Source of the DNA: CAYFVR01 sp046541515
Lineage (GTDB): Bacteria; Desulfobacterota; Desulfobacteria; Desulfobacterales; Desulfococcaceae
Direction of reading: 5' to 3'
Assembly: GCA_046541515.1 (NCBI GenBank)
Contig: JBKHDD010000017.1
Span: forward strand, 1 to 46,524
DNA length: 46,524 bases
Under the pieces are notes generated by a model. That model was not told the origin of the DNA, ran no database searches, and saw only the letters and a program-made list of their open reading frames with translations. Below, in pieces: positions 17,539-26,629 of this stretch (positions are counted from its first letter, which is position 1; each line of letters begins with the position of its first letter). Both the position numbers and the translations under genes were made by a program.

Positions 17539-18705
17539 ATGAAATCACCGGATGTCGTCATCGTGGGATTGGGCACGGTCGGGGCGGCGACCTGCATGGA
17601 ATTGTCCCAGCGCGGGGTTTCGGTGGTGGGGCTGGATCGGGCGCGGCCGCCCCATGAAACCGGCAGCCATCACGGAGAGACCCGGAGCGTTCGACGGGCC
17701 TACCTGGAAGGGACCGCCTACGTGCCCATGGCCCGGAAAGCTTGGGAATTGTGGGAGAGATTGGAACGGGACGCGGGCGTTTCACTTCTGACCCCGACCG
17801 GGAATCTGACCATCGGGCCCCCGGATTGCCCGGCGGTGCGAGGTTTTCTGGAAGCGGCCGCAGCGGGCAACTTTCCCCACGAAGCGTTGGAAGCTGCGGA
17901 GGTCCGGAAACGCTGGCCCCGGCTGGCGCCGCCGGACGATTTCGCGGCGGGACTGGAAATCACGGCCGGGATCGTGCGGCCGGAAGCGGCGGTTTCCACT
18001 TTTTTGGCGGAAGCGGAAAAGGCCGGGGCGGACCTCCGGTTCAACGAGCCGGTCGCGGATTGGTCCGAAACATCGGGCCGGATCGAAGTTCGGACGGCAT
18101 CGGGCGTGCACGAGACCGGGCGGCTGCTGCTGGCGGGCGGCGCGCGGAATCCAGGCTTGCTCGGGTCCGCCGGACGGTTTCTGTCTCCCGTCCGGGTTCC
18201 CGTCCACTGGATCGAGCCGCCCCATGAAACCGATTTCCGCCTCGGGGAATTTCCGGTTAATTTCTGGCAGATTCCGGCGACGGAAGCGGATGGCCAATCC
18301 GGTTTCCAGGAATTCTATTCCCTCCCGTCCGTCGCGCCCGGCGCCCGGGTGAAATCCGCCATTCATAACCGGCTTGAACCGTGCGATCCGGACGGAACAC
18401 CGCCAGTTCCTTCGCACGAGGAAACCGATCGGCTCCGAAACCTGCTTGGGCGCCACATTCCCTCCCTTGCCGACCGGCCCATGGACGGCCGCGTCTGCTT
18501 TTACACCCTCACCCCGGACGGGGATTTTGTCCTCGGGCCGATTCCGGAATCCGACCGAGTTTTCACCGCCGCACTGGCGGGCCACGGATTTAAGTTCGCT
18601 CCGGCGTTGGGGGGAGTTCTGGCGGATTTAATCCAGGGGAACGCGCCGGAGTGGGATGTGGAGCGGTTTTCGCCGGCGCGGTTTGAGGAAGGCGGTTCCG
18701 TTTGA
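17539..18705 (+). CDS. solA: sarcosine oxidase / N-methyl-tryptophan oxidase-like FAD enzyme
   Basis: A 388-residue FAD-dependent amine oxidase. Start at 17539 has GGAG five bases upstream. The dinucleotide-binding fold is VVIVGLGTVGAAT, followed by the MSOX/SolA signature HHGETRSVRRAYLEGTAYV. Cys320 in CFYTLTPDGDFVLG aligns with the Cys that binds FAD covalently in monomeric sarcosine oxidase, and AGHGFKFAPALGG is the conserved C-terminal block. The reaction is oxidative removal of an N-methyl group, giving formaldehyde and H2O2: sarcosine to glycine, or another N-methyl amino acid. Lying between two betaine importers it could finish betaine or N-methyl amino acid breakdown. The precise substrate is uncertain. 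Confidence 0.85.
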   Translation: MKSPDVVIVGLGTVGAATCMELSQRGVSVVGLDRARPPHETGSHHGETRSVRRAYLEGTAYVPMARKAWELWERLERDAGVSLLTPTGNLTIGPPDCPAVRGFLEAAAAGNFPHEALEAAEVRKRWPRLAPPDDFAAGLEITAGIVRPEAAVSTFLAEAEKAGADLRFNEPVADWSETSGRIEVRTASGVHETGRLLLAGGARNPGLLGSAGRFLSPVRVPVHWIEPPHETDFRLGEFPVNFWQIPATEADGQSGFQEFYSLPSVAPGARVKSAIHNRLEPCDPDGTPPVPSHEETDRLRNLLGRHIPSLADRPMDGRVCFYTLTPDGDFVLGPIPESDRVFTAALAGHGFKFAPALGGVLADLIQGNAPEWDVERFSPARFEEGGSV

Positions 18706-19108
18706 CTTGGAACGTCTTGGAAAATCCTCGCTTTTTTGATTGATAATCCCAAAAAGGTTCGCTGTTCCTGTCCCGCCGACGGGCCGCCTGAAGGCGGAAC
18801 TCCGAACTTTCTTGCGGCCCCGTTCGTAACGGGGCACCTCCTCGTTCGAGAAAGCTTCCGCCTTTCAACGCATTCTTTTTTTCCAAATGATTTTCAGCCC
18901 CTTCCCGTCGATCTCCTCTCGGCTTCATCCGTCGTACTCGATTTCACCCGGATAAAGCGCTTCCGTCTTCGCCATGGGGGTGGCCCTCCACGGTTTTCTC
19001 GCGGGGAATGGACCCTTTCCCCCATGGAATTCTCGGAGGAATCGTGGAAATCTTTTCGCAATCAAACCATCGCCCGGCCCAATTGAAAATCAGCGTTGCG
19101 AGATACCC
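18706..19108. other. intergenic region upstream of the second betaine importer
   Basis: About 400 bases without a gene. They hold one REP-like palindrome (18784-18808) and the presumed promoter of the proV-proW-opuAC operon; no consensus promoter elements could be picked with confidence. Confidence 0.45.
18784..18808 (+). repeat. REP-like palindromic element, copy 1
   Basis: CCGCCTGAAGGCGG followed by the tail AACTCCGAACT. The 6-bp stem CCGCCT/AGGCGG has a two-base GA centre. Four further copies lie at 22050-22326. Confidence 0.8.
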
Positions 19109-20296
19109 ATGGCGAAAATCGAAGTTGAAAATTTATACAAAGTATTCGGCCCCCGTTCTCAAATTGACGAGGCGCTCCAAATGGCCAAGGACGGCGGAGA
19201 GCGAGGCGAGATCCAGGACAAAACTGGCTGCACGGTGGCGGTGAGGGACGTGACCTTTACCGTGGAAGGCGCGGAGATCTTCGTGATCATGGGCCTTTCC
19301 GGAAGCGGAAAATCGACCCTGCTTCGGTGCGTCAATCGCCTCATGGAGCCCACCGACGGTCAGGTCCATGTGGACGAGGAGGACATCCTCGCGCTGGACC
19401 ATGACCCCTTGCTCAAGATTCGGGAGAAAAAGATGGCCATGGTGTTTCAGCACTTCGGCCTGCTTTCCCACAAAACCGTGCTGGAAAACGCCGCCTTCGG
19501 CCTGGAGCTGGCCAACGTTTCCAAATCCCAACGGGAGGAAAAGGGCCGGGAAGCACTGGAAATGGTCGGGTTGGAAAAGTACGGCGATTCCATGGTCGGC
19601 GAGCTTTCCGGCGGCATGCAGCAGCGGGTGGGACTGGCTCGCGCTTTGGCCACCGACGCCGAAATCCTGCTAATGGACGAGGCCTTCAGCGCGCTGGACC
19701 CGCTGATTCGGGCCGACATGCAGGACGAATTCCTGGAACTTCAGAAACAAATTCCCAAAACCATTTTATTTATCACCCATGACCTGAGCGAGGCGCTGAA
19801 GCTGGGCGACCGCATCGCCATCATGAAGGACGGCGCCATCATTCAAATCGGCGCGCCGGAGGAGATCGTCCTGAATCCCGAAGACGACTACGTGGCCGCC
19901 TTCGTGGAGAACGTGGACCGGACCCGGGTGCTGACCGTCAGCACCGCCTCCGCCGAGACCCAGCCCGCCGTGGAATCGGGCGCTTCGGCACGGGAGGCCC
20001 TCGAGGTTATGAAAAAAACCGAAATTCCCTTTGCATTCGTCCTGGAGGACGGCCGCCCGGAGCGGGTGATCCCCCGCTGGGAGGCCGAAAAAGCCGCGGA
20101 ATCGGACGGGAACGATTTATCCGACCTGGGCCGAAGCGCCCCGGAACCGGTGGACGGCGACGACCATCTCATCGCGGTTCTGGAACGGGCCGCCGAAGCC
20201 GACGCGCCGTTGCCCATCGTGGACGATGACGGCCGTCTGAAAGCCGTGGTGACCCAGGGCATGCTGTTGCGAGCCATCGCGGGAGGCGCGGAATGA
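19109..20296 (+). CDS. proV: glycine betaine/proline ABC transporter ATPase (second system)
   Basis: A 395-residue ATPase beginning at 19109 (MAKIEVENLYKVFGPRSQID); the upstream Shine-Dalgarno is weak (GCGAG). It has Walker A GLSGSGKST, signature LSGGMQQRVGLARAL, Walker B EILLMDEAFSALDPL and FITHDLSEA. The C-terminal third is a degenerate CBS pair (EIPFAFVLEDGRPERVI, LPIVDDDGRLKAVVTQGML), shorter than in the minus-strand system. Its stop overlaps the permease start by four bases. Sequence divergence from the ATPase at 12394 shows a distinct lineage rather than a recent local duplication. Confidence 0.95.
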   Translation: MAKIEVENLYKVFGPRSQIDEALQMAKDGGERGEIQDKTGCTVAVRDVTFTVEGAEIFVIMGLSGSGKSTLLRCVNRLMEPTDGQVHVDEEDILALDHDPLLKIREKKMAMVFQHFGLLSHKTVLENAAFGLELANVSKSQREEKGREALEMVGLEKYGDSMVGELSGGMQQRVGLARALATDAEILLMDEAFSALDPLIRADMQDEFLELQKQIPKTILFITHDLSEALKLGDRIAIMKDGAIIQIGAPEEIVLNPEDDYVAAFVENVDRTRVLTVSTASAETQPAVESGASAREALEVMKKTEIPFAFVLEDGRPERVIPRWEAEKAAESDGNDLSDLGRSAPEPVDGDDHLIAVLERAAEADAPLPIVDDDGRLKAVVTQGMLLRAIAGGAE

Positions 20297-21114
20297 TGAT
20301 CAATATCCCTTTGGGCGACACCATCGAGGGCGCCATTCAATGGATGAACACCCAGTGGGCGCCATTTTTCGACGGAGTGAGCTTTGTGGTGGGCGGCGCC
20401 ATTTTCTTTTTCGAAGACATGTTGCTGGCCCCGCCAAGTTGGCTGCTGCTGCTGTTTTTGGCGGCGCTGGCGTGGCGGATCACCAGTTGGAAGGTGGGCC
20501 TGTTCGTGCTGCTGGGCCTGTTTCTGGTGGACGGGATGGGCATGTGGGAAGCCACCATGGCCACCCTGGCGCTGGTGCTGGCCTCAGCCGCCTTCGCGCT
20601 GGCGGTGGGCATTCCCCTGGGCATCTGGGCCGCCCGGAAAGACTTGGTGGCGAAAGTCCTGCGCCCGATTCTGGACTTCATGCAGACCATGCCGGCCTTC
20701 GTCTATTTGATTCCCGCCGTGCTCTTTTTTCGGCTGGGGAAAGTGCCCGGGGCCATGGCCACGGTGATTTTCTCCATGCCGCCGGCGGTGCGGCTGACCA
20801 ATCTGGGCATCCGCCAGGTTTCCGAGGAGGCGGTGGAGGCGACCCGCGCCTTCGGCGGAAACGACCGGCAGTTGCTTTTCAAGGTGCAGCTTCCCATGGC
20901 CCTCACCACCATTTTGGCCGGAGTCAACCAGACCATCATGCTGGCCCTTTCCATGGTGGTCATCGCGGCCATGATCGGCGCGGGCGGCCTGGGGCAGCAG
21001 GTGCTGCGAGGCATCGAACAGCTTCAGATCGGGCTGGGATTCGAAAGCGGTCTGGCCGTGGTCATCCTGGCCATGTTTCTGGATCGGGTCACCCAGGGCG
21101 TAGGCGAAAAATAG
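20293..21114 (+). CDS. proW: glycine betaine/proline ABC transporter permease (second system)
   Basis: A 273-residue inner-membrane permease overlapping the ATPase gene by ATGA (20293-20296), which indicates translational coupling; the second Met at 20296 is an alternative start. It has about six membrane helices, LAVGIPLGIWAARKD, MQTMPAFVYLIPAVLFF, the EAA loop EATRAFGGNDRQLLFKVQLP and MVVIAAMIGAGGLGQQVL. Family features match ProW/OpuAB. It pairs with the OpuAC-type binding protein that follows 24 bases later. Confidence 0.95.
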   Translation: MMINIPLGDTIEGAIQWMNTQWAPFFDGVSFVVGGAIFFFEDMLLAPPSWLLLLFLAALAWRITSWKVGLFVLLGLFLVDGMGMWEATMATLALVLASAAFALAVGIPLGIWAARKDLVAKVLRPILDFMQTMPAFVYLIPAVLFFRLGKVPGAMATVIFSMPPAVRLTNLGIRQVSEEAVEATRAFGGNDRQLLFKVQLPMALTTILAGVNQTIMLALSMVVIAAMIGAGGLGQQVLRGIEQLQIGLGFESGLAVVILAMFLDRVTQGVGEK

Positions 21115-21138
21115 GCGGAATACGAGGAAGGAGAAACC

Positions 21139-22050
21139 ATGCCAAAACTCAGCCGCAAAATCGAAATCCCTTTGTGGATCATCGCCTTCGCGGCCATCGT
21201 CATCGCGGGCCGCATGGTGACGACCGAGGACGCGCCCGCCCCCGAAAACGAGAAGGCGGAAGATGTCGCGAATAAAACCGTTCGCATCGGCTACGTGAGC
21301 TGGGCCGAGGGCATTGCCATGACCCACTTGGTCAAGGTGATTTTGGAAGACCGGATGGGCTACGATGTGGACCTGACCATGGCCGACCCGGCGCCGATTT
21401 TTACTTCCCTTTCGGAGCGAAACCTGGATTTCTTCCTGGACGCTTGGCTGCCGCTGACCCACCAGAGCCATATGGAAAAATACGGCGACGTGCTGGTGGA
21501 CCTGGGCACCAACTACGAGGGCGCCCGGATCGGGCTGGTGGTGCCGGAGTACGTCCCGGTGAACACCATTCCGGAGATGGGGGAAAACCCGGGTCGATTT
21601 AACGGCGATATCACCGGCATCGACTCCGGCGCGGGGATCATGGAAGCCACCCGGAAGGCCATTGAGCAATACAACCTGGACATGAATCTGCTGACCTCCA
21701 GCGGCGCGGCCATGACGGCCTCGTTGAGAGACGCCATCCAAAGCGAAGAACCCATCGTGGTGACGGGCTGGAAGCCCCACTGGAAATTTGCCCGGTGGGA
21801 CCTGAAATTCCTGAAGGACCCGAAAGCCGCTTACGGCGAAAAGGAAAACATTCACACCATCGCCCGGCGGGGGATCTCCAAGGATTTGCCCCGGGTGGTC
21901 AGCTTCGCGAAGAATTTTTTCCTTAACGACCAGCAGATCGGAACCCTGATGGACGCCATGAACCAGTCCGAATCCGAAGCCGCGGCGGCGCGGAAGTGGA
22001 TGGGAGAGCATGAGGATTTGGTGGAATCGTGGATTCCGGCCACAGGATAA
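21139..22050 (+). CDS. OpuAC-type glycine betaine-binding protein
   Basis: A 303-residue binding protein with a strong AGGAAGGAG upstream of 21139. An N-terminal hydrophobic helix (IPLWIIAFAAIVIAG) without an evident cleavage site or lipobox Cys suggests that it stays membrane-anchored. The fold shows RIGYVSWAEGIAMTHLVKVI, FFLDAWLPLTHQ, GIDSGAGIMEATRKAI and VVTGWKPHWKFARWDLKFL; the Trp residues fit the aromatic cage used for glycine betaine or carnitine. It belongs to a different subfamily from the ProX-type proteins of the minus-strand system, so the two importers probably differ in ligand or affinity. Last gene of its operon; REP-like palindromes follow directly. Confidence 0.92.
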   Translation: MPKLSRKIEIPLWIIAFAAIVIAGRMVTTEDAPAPENEKAEDVANKTVRIGYVSWAEGIAMTHLVKVILEDRMGYDVDLTMADPAPIFTSLSERNLDFFLDAWLPLTHQSHMEKYGDVLVDLGTNYEGARIGLVVPEYVPVNTIPEMGENPGRFNGDITGIDSGAGIMEATRKAIEQYNLDMNLLTSSGAAMTASLRDAIQSEEPIVVTGWKPHWKFARWDLKFLKDPKAAYGEKENIHTIARRGISKDLPRVVSFAKNFFLNDQQIGTLMDAMNQSESEAAAARKWMGEHEDLVESWIPATG

Positions 22051-22074
22051 GTTTGGCGTTCCGCCTTCAGGCGG
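22050..22074 (-). repeat. REP-like palindromic element, copy 2 (inverted)
   Basis: Inverse copy: CCGCCTTCAGGCGG at 22061-22074 preceded by a diverged complement of the tail (AGTTTGGCGTT). It begins at the last base of the opuAC-type stop codon, so it could stabilise or end that transcript. Confidence 0.75.
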
Positions 22075-22157
22075 CATGGGGGGGTGAATTCGCCCCGGCT
22101 TCGGATTTGACCACCTTCCTTCAAAAATCCAACGCCCTACTTTGTCCCACAGCCGCA

Positions 22158-22182
22158 CCGCCTGAAGGCGGAACTCCGAACT
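22158..22182 (+). repeat. REP-like palindromic element, copy 3
   Basis: CCGCCTGAAGGCGG plus tail AACTCCGAACT, identical to copy 1 over the whole unit. Confidence 0.8.
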
Positions 22183-22194
22183 TGGTTTCATGCG

Positions 22195-22219
22195 AGTTGG
22201 GAGTTCCGCCTTTAGACGG
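22195..22219 (-). repeat. REP-like palindromic element, copy 4 (inverted, imperfect)
   Basis: AGTTGGGAGTT followed by CCGCCTTTAGACGG; the stem has changed bases relative to the other copies. It faces copy 3 at 13 bases, like a paired REP unit. Confidence 0.7.
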
Positions 22220-22301
22220 CATCGGCGGTGAATTGGCCTCGGTTTTGGATTCAAACATCTACGTTCCAAAACCCGACGCCGCTCTTCGTCGCCGCACCGC
22301 A

Positions 22302-22326
22302 CCGCCTGAAGGCGGAACTCCGAACT
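22302..22326 (+). repeat. REP-like palindromic element, copy 5
   Basis: CCGCCTGAAGGCGG plus AACTCCGAACT, identical to copies 1 and 3. Confidence 0.8.
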
Positions 22327-22465
22327 TGGGGGGCTTCGCCCCGCAAACATCCTGGCCATCCTTTTCCATCCTGCCCATCCGGATTCAATCCCCGTTGAAC
22401 CCATCAATTTCTTATGCTACATCCTTCCATTCCAATTAAAAAACACCGGTTCAGGCGGGGGAACG

Positions 22466-24451
22466 ATGTCGGAGAAGGATCGGAAGTGGACGGACGGGGG
22501 AAATCCGGACCAATCGGAGGCGAGTGAGGCGGATTCTGGAAATGGGAATGTGAATTCCCGAAATGGCTCGGTCGGCCGGGATGTGAAAAACAGCACCATT
22601 GCCACCGGCGACCATTCCACCATCCAATCCGGCGTCCATCATCACTATCCGCCGGGCTACCAACCGCAGTCCGATCCAACCCCCCACCAAACCCGCACCA
22701 CCCAAAATCCAAACCGGCTCCCTCCCAGTCACCAATCCCCACCTCTTCGGCCGGGAAGAAGAACTCGCCGCCCTCAATACCGCCTGGGAATCCCAAAAGA
22801 CCAACATCGTGACCATCGTCGCCTGGGGCGGGGTGGGGAAGAACGCGTTGATGAACCGGTGGGGGGGATTTGTGCGGCGCGGCGGATTGTCGAGGCGCTG
22901 CCCGGGTGTTTGGCTGGTCGTTTTACAGCCAGGGGGCCGGAGAGGGAAAGCAGGCGTCGGCGGACCGGTTTTTGGACGCGGCGTTGCGAGAGTTCGACGA
23001 TCCAGAACCCGAAGCGGGGAGTCCGACCGAGAAAGGCCGCCGGTTGGCCCGTTTGGTCCAAGCGGAGCGGACCCCGCTGATTTTGGACGGCCTGGAACCG
23101 GTGCAACACCCGCCGGGACCGCAGGAAGGAAAGCTGAAGGACGAAGCCCTCCGCGCATTGTTGCGGAATTTGGCGGTGCGGAATCCGGGAATGTGCCTGA
23201 TCGCCACCCGGCTGGCGGTGGACGACCTGCGGACCCACGAGAATTCCACGGTTTCCAAAATGGAATTGAAGCACCTTTCGCCGCAGGCGGGCGCGGCGGT
23301 GCTGGAGCGGCTGGGCGTGATTGGGCCGAAAGCGGAGCTGGAAAAGGCGTCCACGGAATTCGACGGCCATGCGCTGGCGTTGAACCTGCTGGGGACCTTT
23401 TTGAAAAAGCTCCATGGCGGAGATGTAAAACGCCGGGATCGAATCCGCCAGCTCGCCAATCCCAAGGACAAGAAGGGTCTCCACCCCCGGCGGGTGATGG
23501 AAGCCTACGAGACATGGTTGGCCGAAAGCGAGGAAGGACGGCGGCAGCTTTCCATTTTGCGGATCATGGGGCTATTTGATCGTCCGGCCGATTTCGGGGC
23601 GATCCGCGAAATTTTCAAAGAAGGGCCGATCCGGGGCGTTACCGAAGGATTTCGGGAAAAGGCTGGATTGTTGGAAAAATTGCGGTTTTGGCGAAAGCCG
23701 TCCAACGGCTGGAATCCCTATGATGAAGATTGGGAAAGGGCCGTCCAGAATCTCCGCGAGCACCGCCTGCTGGCACCGGAAGACCAAGATCGAAAGGACG
23801 CCCCGGACTGCCATCCCCTGGTGCGGGAGCATTTCGGGGACAAGCTGAAAACCGATTTTCCGGAGGGCTGGAAGGAAGCCCACGGTCGCCTGTACGAACA
23901 CTTCAAGGCGCTTCCAGAGAAGGAGCTACCTGACACATTGGAGGAAATGGAACCGCTGTTTGCGGCGGTGACGCAGGGGCGTTTGGCGGGGCGGCAGCAG
24001 GAGGCGTTGGAAGAGGTGTATTGGGAGAGAATCAGTCGGAAGTCCCCCTATGCTTTCCATAAACTCGGTGCTTTCGGCTCCGACTTGTCTGCCGTTTCCC
24101 ATTTTTTTCAGTAGGGTTTGGTCCACCCCGGCAGATGAATTGACGGAGCCGGGCAAGGCGTTAGTTTTGAACCTTGCTGGCTTCGCACTCCGCGCCATGG
24201 GCCGGCTGCGGGAGGCGGTGGAGCCCATGGCGGCGGGTTTGGAAATGGTGATTCAGCAAGAAGATTGGAAGCAATCAGCCATTCACGCCTCCAACCTCAG
24301 CGAACTCCACCTCGCTCTGGGCGACGTGGCCGAGGCCGTCGCCTACGGCCAACGGAGCGTGGAATTCGCCGACCGGAGCGGGGATGGATTCCAGCGAATT
24401 TTCAACCGCACCACCCACGCCGACGCCCTGCACCCACCTGTGTCAGGATAG
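22466..24451 (+). pseudogene. decayed STAND NTPase with TPR C-terminus
   Basis: Four consecutive frames together spell one large signalling NTPase. From ATG 22466: a polar leader with the GNVNSRNGSVGRDVKNSTI and ATGDHSTIQSG pattern that often precedes bacterial STAND ATPases. Next, PHLFGREEELAALNTAW and P-loop IVAWGGVGKNAL, with Asn where Thr/Ser is usual. Then VFGWSFYSQGAGEGKQASAD, TPLILDGLEPVQ (Walker B) and a winged-helix region to 24114. Finally TPR-like helices (GKALVLNLAGFALRAMGRL, SNLSELHLALGDVAEAVAYG) truncated at 24451. Frame changes map to homopolymers: C6 at 22680-22685, G7 at 22861-22867 and T7 at 24102-24108. Such proteins are sensors in defence or regulated cell death. The Walker A change and missing C-terminal repeats support true decay. 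Confidence 0.75.
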
Positions 24452-24873
24452 TTGTTACCTCGACCGGCGGCTTGATCGCCGCGGGGGTCCCGAAAAATAA
24501 TACCGCGCCCATGGCCGTCATCGCCGTCCTCACCGCGCCCGCCATCCCGTTCGGGCGGATCGTCACCGATATTTCTATCGGGCCGGACGGTTCTTCCGCC
24601 ATGATCCCCGCCGGGGATACTCCGTCGTTCGCGCCCCCGTTGGCGCCGTGATCGCCGAACGGCCCGCCCGGTTCCCGAATCGTCCTTTCCGGCGGAATTC
24701 GATACAACCACTTCCGGAATACGTGGAACTTCCCCATGGCAGCCACGGCCGGCCGATGAACCGGTTTACCGCGGGCATCGCGCGAAGGCCCCGAGAGTAA
24801 ATGAAAAAGGCCGGAAGGCCCGAATTTTCCCGGGCCTTCCGGCCTCCCCCCCCAGACGGCAATCCCCCCGAAG
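24452..24873. other. intergenic region at the 3' ends of two convergent units
   Basis: About 420 bases with no recognisable gene between the truncated STAND gene and the porin. It contains the porin terminator at 24807-24844. The sudden end of the TPR sequence near 24435 suggests a deletion endpoint here. Confidence 0.5.
24807..24844 (-). terminator. intrinsic terminator of the porin gene
   Basis: A perfect 14-bp stem (GGCCGGAAGGCCCG and CGGGCCTTCCGGCC) with an 8-base loop, followed on the minus strand by TTTTT. It begins about 30 bases after the porin stop codon. Confidence 0.9.
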
Positions 24874-26310
24874 TTAGAAGGTGTACTCCAACGAGAAGGC
24901 CGCTTTCCAAAAATCCTCCACCGTGCCGTTGGCGGCCTCGTCGTAATCCGAATCCTCGTCAAAGGTGATGTAGCCCAGCTCCAACGCCCCGATGAAATTG
25001 TCGATGATCTCGTACTCCGTGTTGAAGTTCACCTCCACGAAGCTTTCGTCCTCGTTCATCAGCATGTCGTAGGGCGCCTGGAAAATCGTGTCCTCGGCCG
25101 TTCCTTCGGCATACATGATCTGGAACTCGTTGGTCAGCCTCTTGGCCAGATGGATATCCTTCAGCTTGAAACCCGCCGCCCACATGGAAACGGCGTAGAG
25201 AGCGTCGTGAGAGTCGAACATGTTGTCGTTGTAGCGACTTCCGCCGAAGTAGGAGGTCGTATACGTCGGCCCGCCAATGAGCACCGGCAACATGTCCAGA
25301 TCCTCGTCGTTCCGGTCCGGCCCGTTGCCGTAGAAGGCGAAAAATTCCGGGGTAACCTTGTCCATCTTGTAATCCACCACCAGATCGGCGAAATAGCCCG
25401 CGATGTTGGCGTCAACCGTCTCCGTCTCCCAGTCCATGTCGCCCCAGGTTGCGGTGGCCCGCACGCGAATCGGGTCCAGGGCGTCCCAGTTCAGCGCCAT
25501 GCCCAGATAGTAGGCGGTGACCGCGTCGGTCGGATTCACCGAATCCCGGTCCGGAAGGCTGTCCAGCGTCCCTTGCAGCAATTCCGGATAATCCAGATAG
25601 GCATATCGAAAATGGGAGGGCGCGTTCCGGACGACATCCTCCTGGATGTTCGCGAAGGCGCCGTAGGGACTGATGGAAAAGCCGGGAACCTTGACGGGCA
25701 CTTCCAGGTAAAACAGGTCGGCCTGATCATCCATGTTGGTTTGCGTGTCGTCCATCAGGTCGGTCATCCGGTACCATGCGGCCCGGACGCCCACCAGATC
25801 GTTGAACGGCGTGGCGAATTCCACGCCTGCGGGCACTTCGTACATCAGGTGAGAGCCGTAAATCAGATCCGCGAAGACCGCGCTTTGGGAGCCGACCTTG
25901 AAATTCAGGTCGGTGTTCGGCACCGTGAAGTCGAAGTACAGATTGTCCAGCTCCAAAATCAGGTCGCCGTCCTCCTCGCCGCCCACCAGCGCGTCGGTGG
26001 AGCCGAAGTAGCCGCCCGTGGAACCCTCTCCGATCTGGAAGCTAATCACCGCCTTCATGTATTCGCTGGTGCTCCATTCCATTTTAAGCGCCAATTCCCG
26101 CGTGGCGTCGAAATCGGAATCCAGCGCCCGCCCGGCGGGTCCGTCCACAAAATCCAGGTACCGGGTCGCGCCGAAGGCCGCCTGGAATTTTCCGGAAATC
26201 GTGAACGATCCCAAATGCTCGCTTTTAAAGGTCATGGCCGACGCCGAACCGGCCGCCAGCAACAGGCCCCCCAGAATCGCCCCAAACGCCACCATCGAAA
26301 ATCCCCGCAT
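24874..26310 (-). CDS. outer-membrane beta-barrel porin
   Basis: A 478-residue exported protein. Start at 26310 is favoured, eight bases after AGGAG; ATG 26316 is only two bases from it. Signal peptide MRGFSMVAFGAILGGLLLAA ... SASA. The mature protein has alternating hydrophobic and polar strands rich in Tyr, Phe, Asp and Gly (GSFTISGKFQAAFGATRYLD, DLILELDNLYFDFTV, FKVGSQSAVFADLIYGS) and ends in FSLEYTF with the C-terminal Phe used for barrel assembly. Strongly acidic loops are typical of halophile or marine surface proteins. I cannot assign a solute. It is monocistronic, with a long AT-rich upstream region and a strong terminator. Confidence 0.85.
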   Translation of the reverse strand: MRGFSMVAFGAILGGLLLAAGSASAMTFKSEHLGSFTISGKFQAAFGATRYLDFVDGPAGRALDSDFDATRELALKMEWSTSEYMKAVISFQIGEGSTGGYFGSTDALVGGEEDGDLILELDNLYFDFTVPNTDLNFKVGSQSAVFADLIYGSHLMYEVPAGVEFATPFNDLVGVRAAWYRMTDLMDDTQTNMDDQADLFYLEVPVKVPGFSISPYGAFANIQEDVVRNAPSHFRYAYLDYPELLQGTLDSLPDRDSVNPTDAVTAYYLGMALNWDALDPIRVRATATWGDMDWETETVDANIAGYFADLVVDYKMDKVTPEFFAFYGNGPDRNDEDLDMLPVLIGGPTYTTSYFGGSRYNDNMFDSHDALYAVSMWAAGFKLKDIHLAKRLTNEFQIMYAEGTAEDTIFQAPYDMLMNEDESFVEVNFNTEYEIIDNFIGALELGYITFDEDSDYDEAANGTVEDFWKAAFSLEYTF

Positions 26311-26411
26311 CTTCATCTCTCCTCCCCTTGATCCGTCGGAATCATAGGCAAAATGCCGAAGGCTCCCCCGCTTCGACCCGAAAACCAATTTCTTCTCATA
26401 ATAGAAACATA

Positions 26412-26427
26412 TCCAATTTGCGTGCCA
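26412..26427 (-). promoter_or_regulatory. possible -24/-12 (sigma-54-like) promoter of the porin
   Basis: Minus strand TGGCACGCAAATTGGA has the -24 element TGGCACG and correct spacing, but the -12 element reads TTGGA instead of TTGCA, missing the normally essential C. It lies about 100 bases before the porin start. Weak or chance match. Confidence 0.3.
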
Positions 26428-26629
26428 CAAATTTTTCTTTAATTTAGCCAGTTGAAAACAAACGTTTTCTCATTAAGACTCCCGCGCGGAGGCTCGAAAC
26501 CACATGCTTAAAATAAACATTCATAAATTAGCGATTATCAATTTTGATTGATCGCATATCCTTCTCCGCCCCTTTCCCCAACCGCCGTTCCATGATACAC
26601 CCTCCCATGTTCACCCGTCCGGACCATCC

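Larger units (their letters stand above)
22051..22465. other. intergenic REP cluster
   Basis: This 415-base stretch carries four REP-like palindromes (22050, 22158, 22195, 22302) in alternating orientation and no gene. Translated frames here give EFRLQA-type peptides that are artefacts of the repeats. Confidence 0.7.

Noticed and set aside
20584..22407. 607-codon minus-strand frame with EFRLQA-like peptides
   Set aside because: Antisense to the second betaine importer; the EFRLQAV-type segments are translations of REP-like repeats, not protein.
24402..24962. 186-codon minus-strand frame after the STAND remnant
   Set aside because: It overlaps the porin 3' end and the terminator, has biased composition, and shows no motif.
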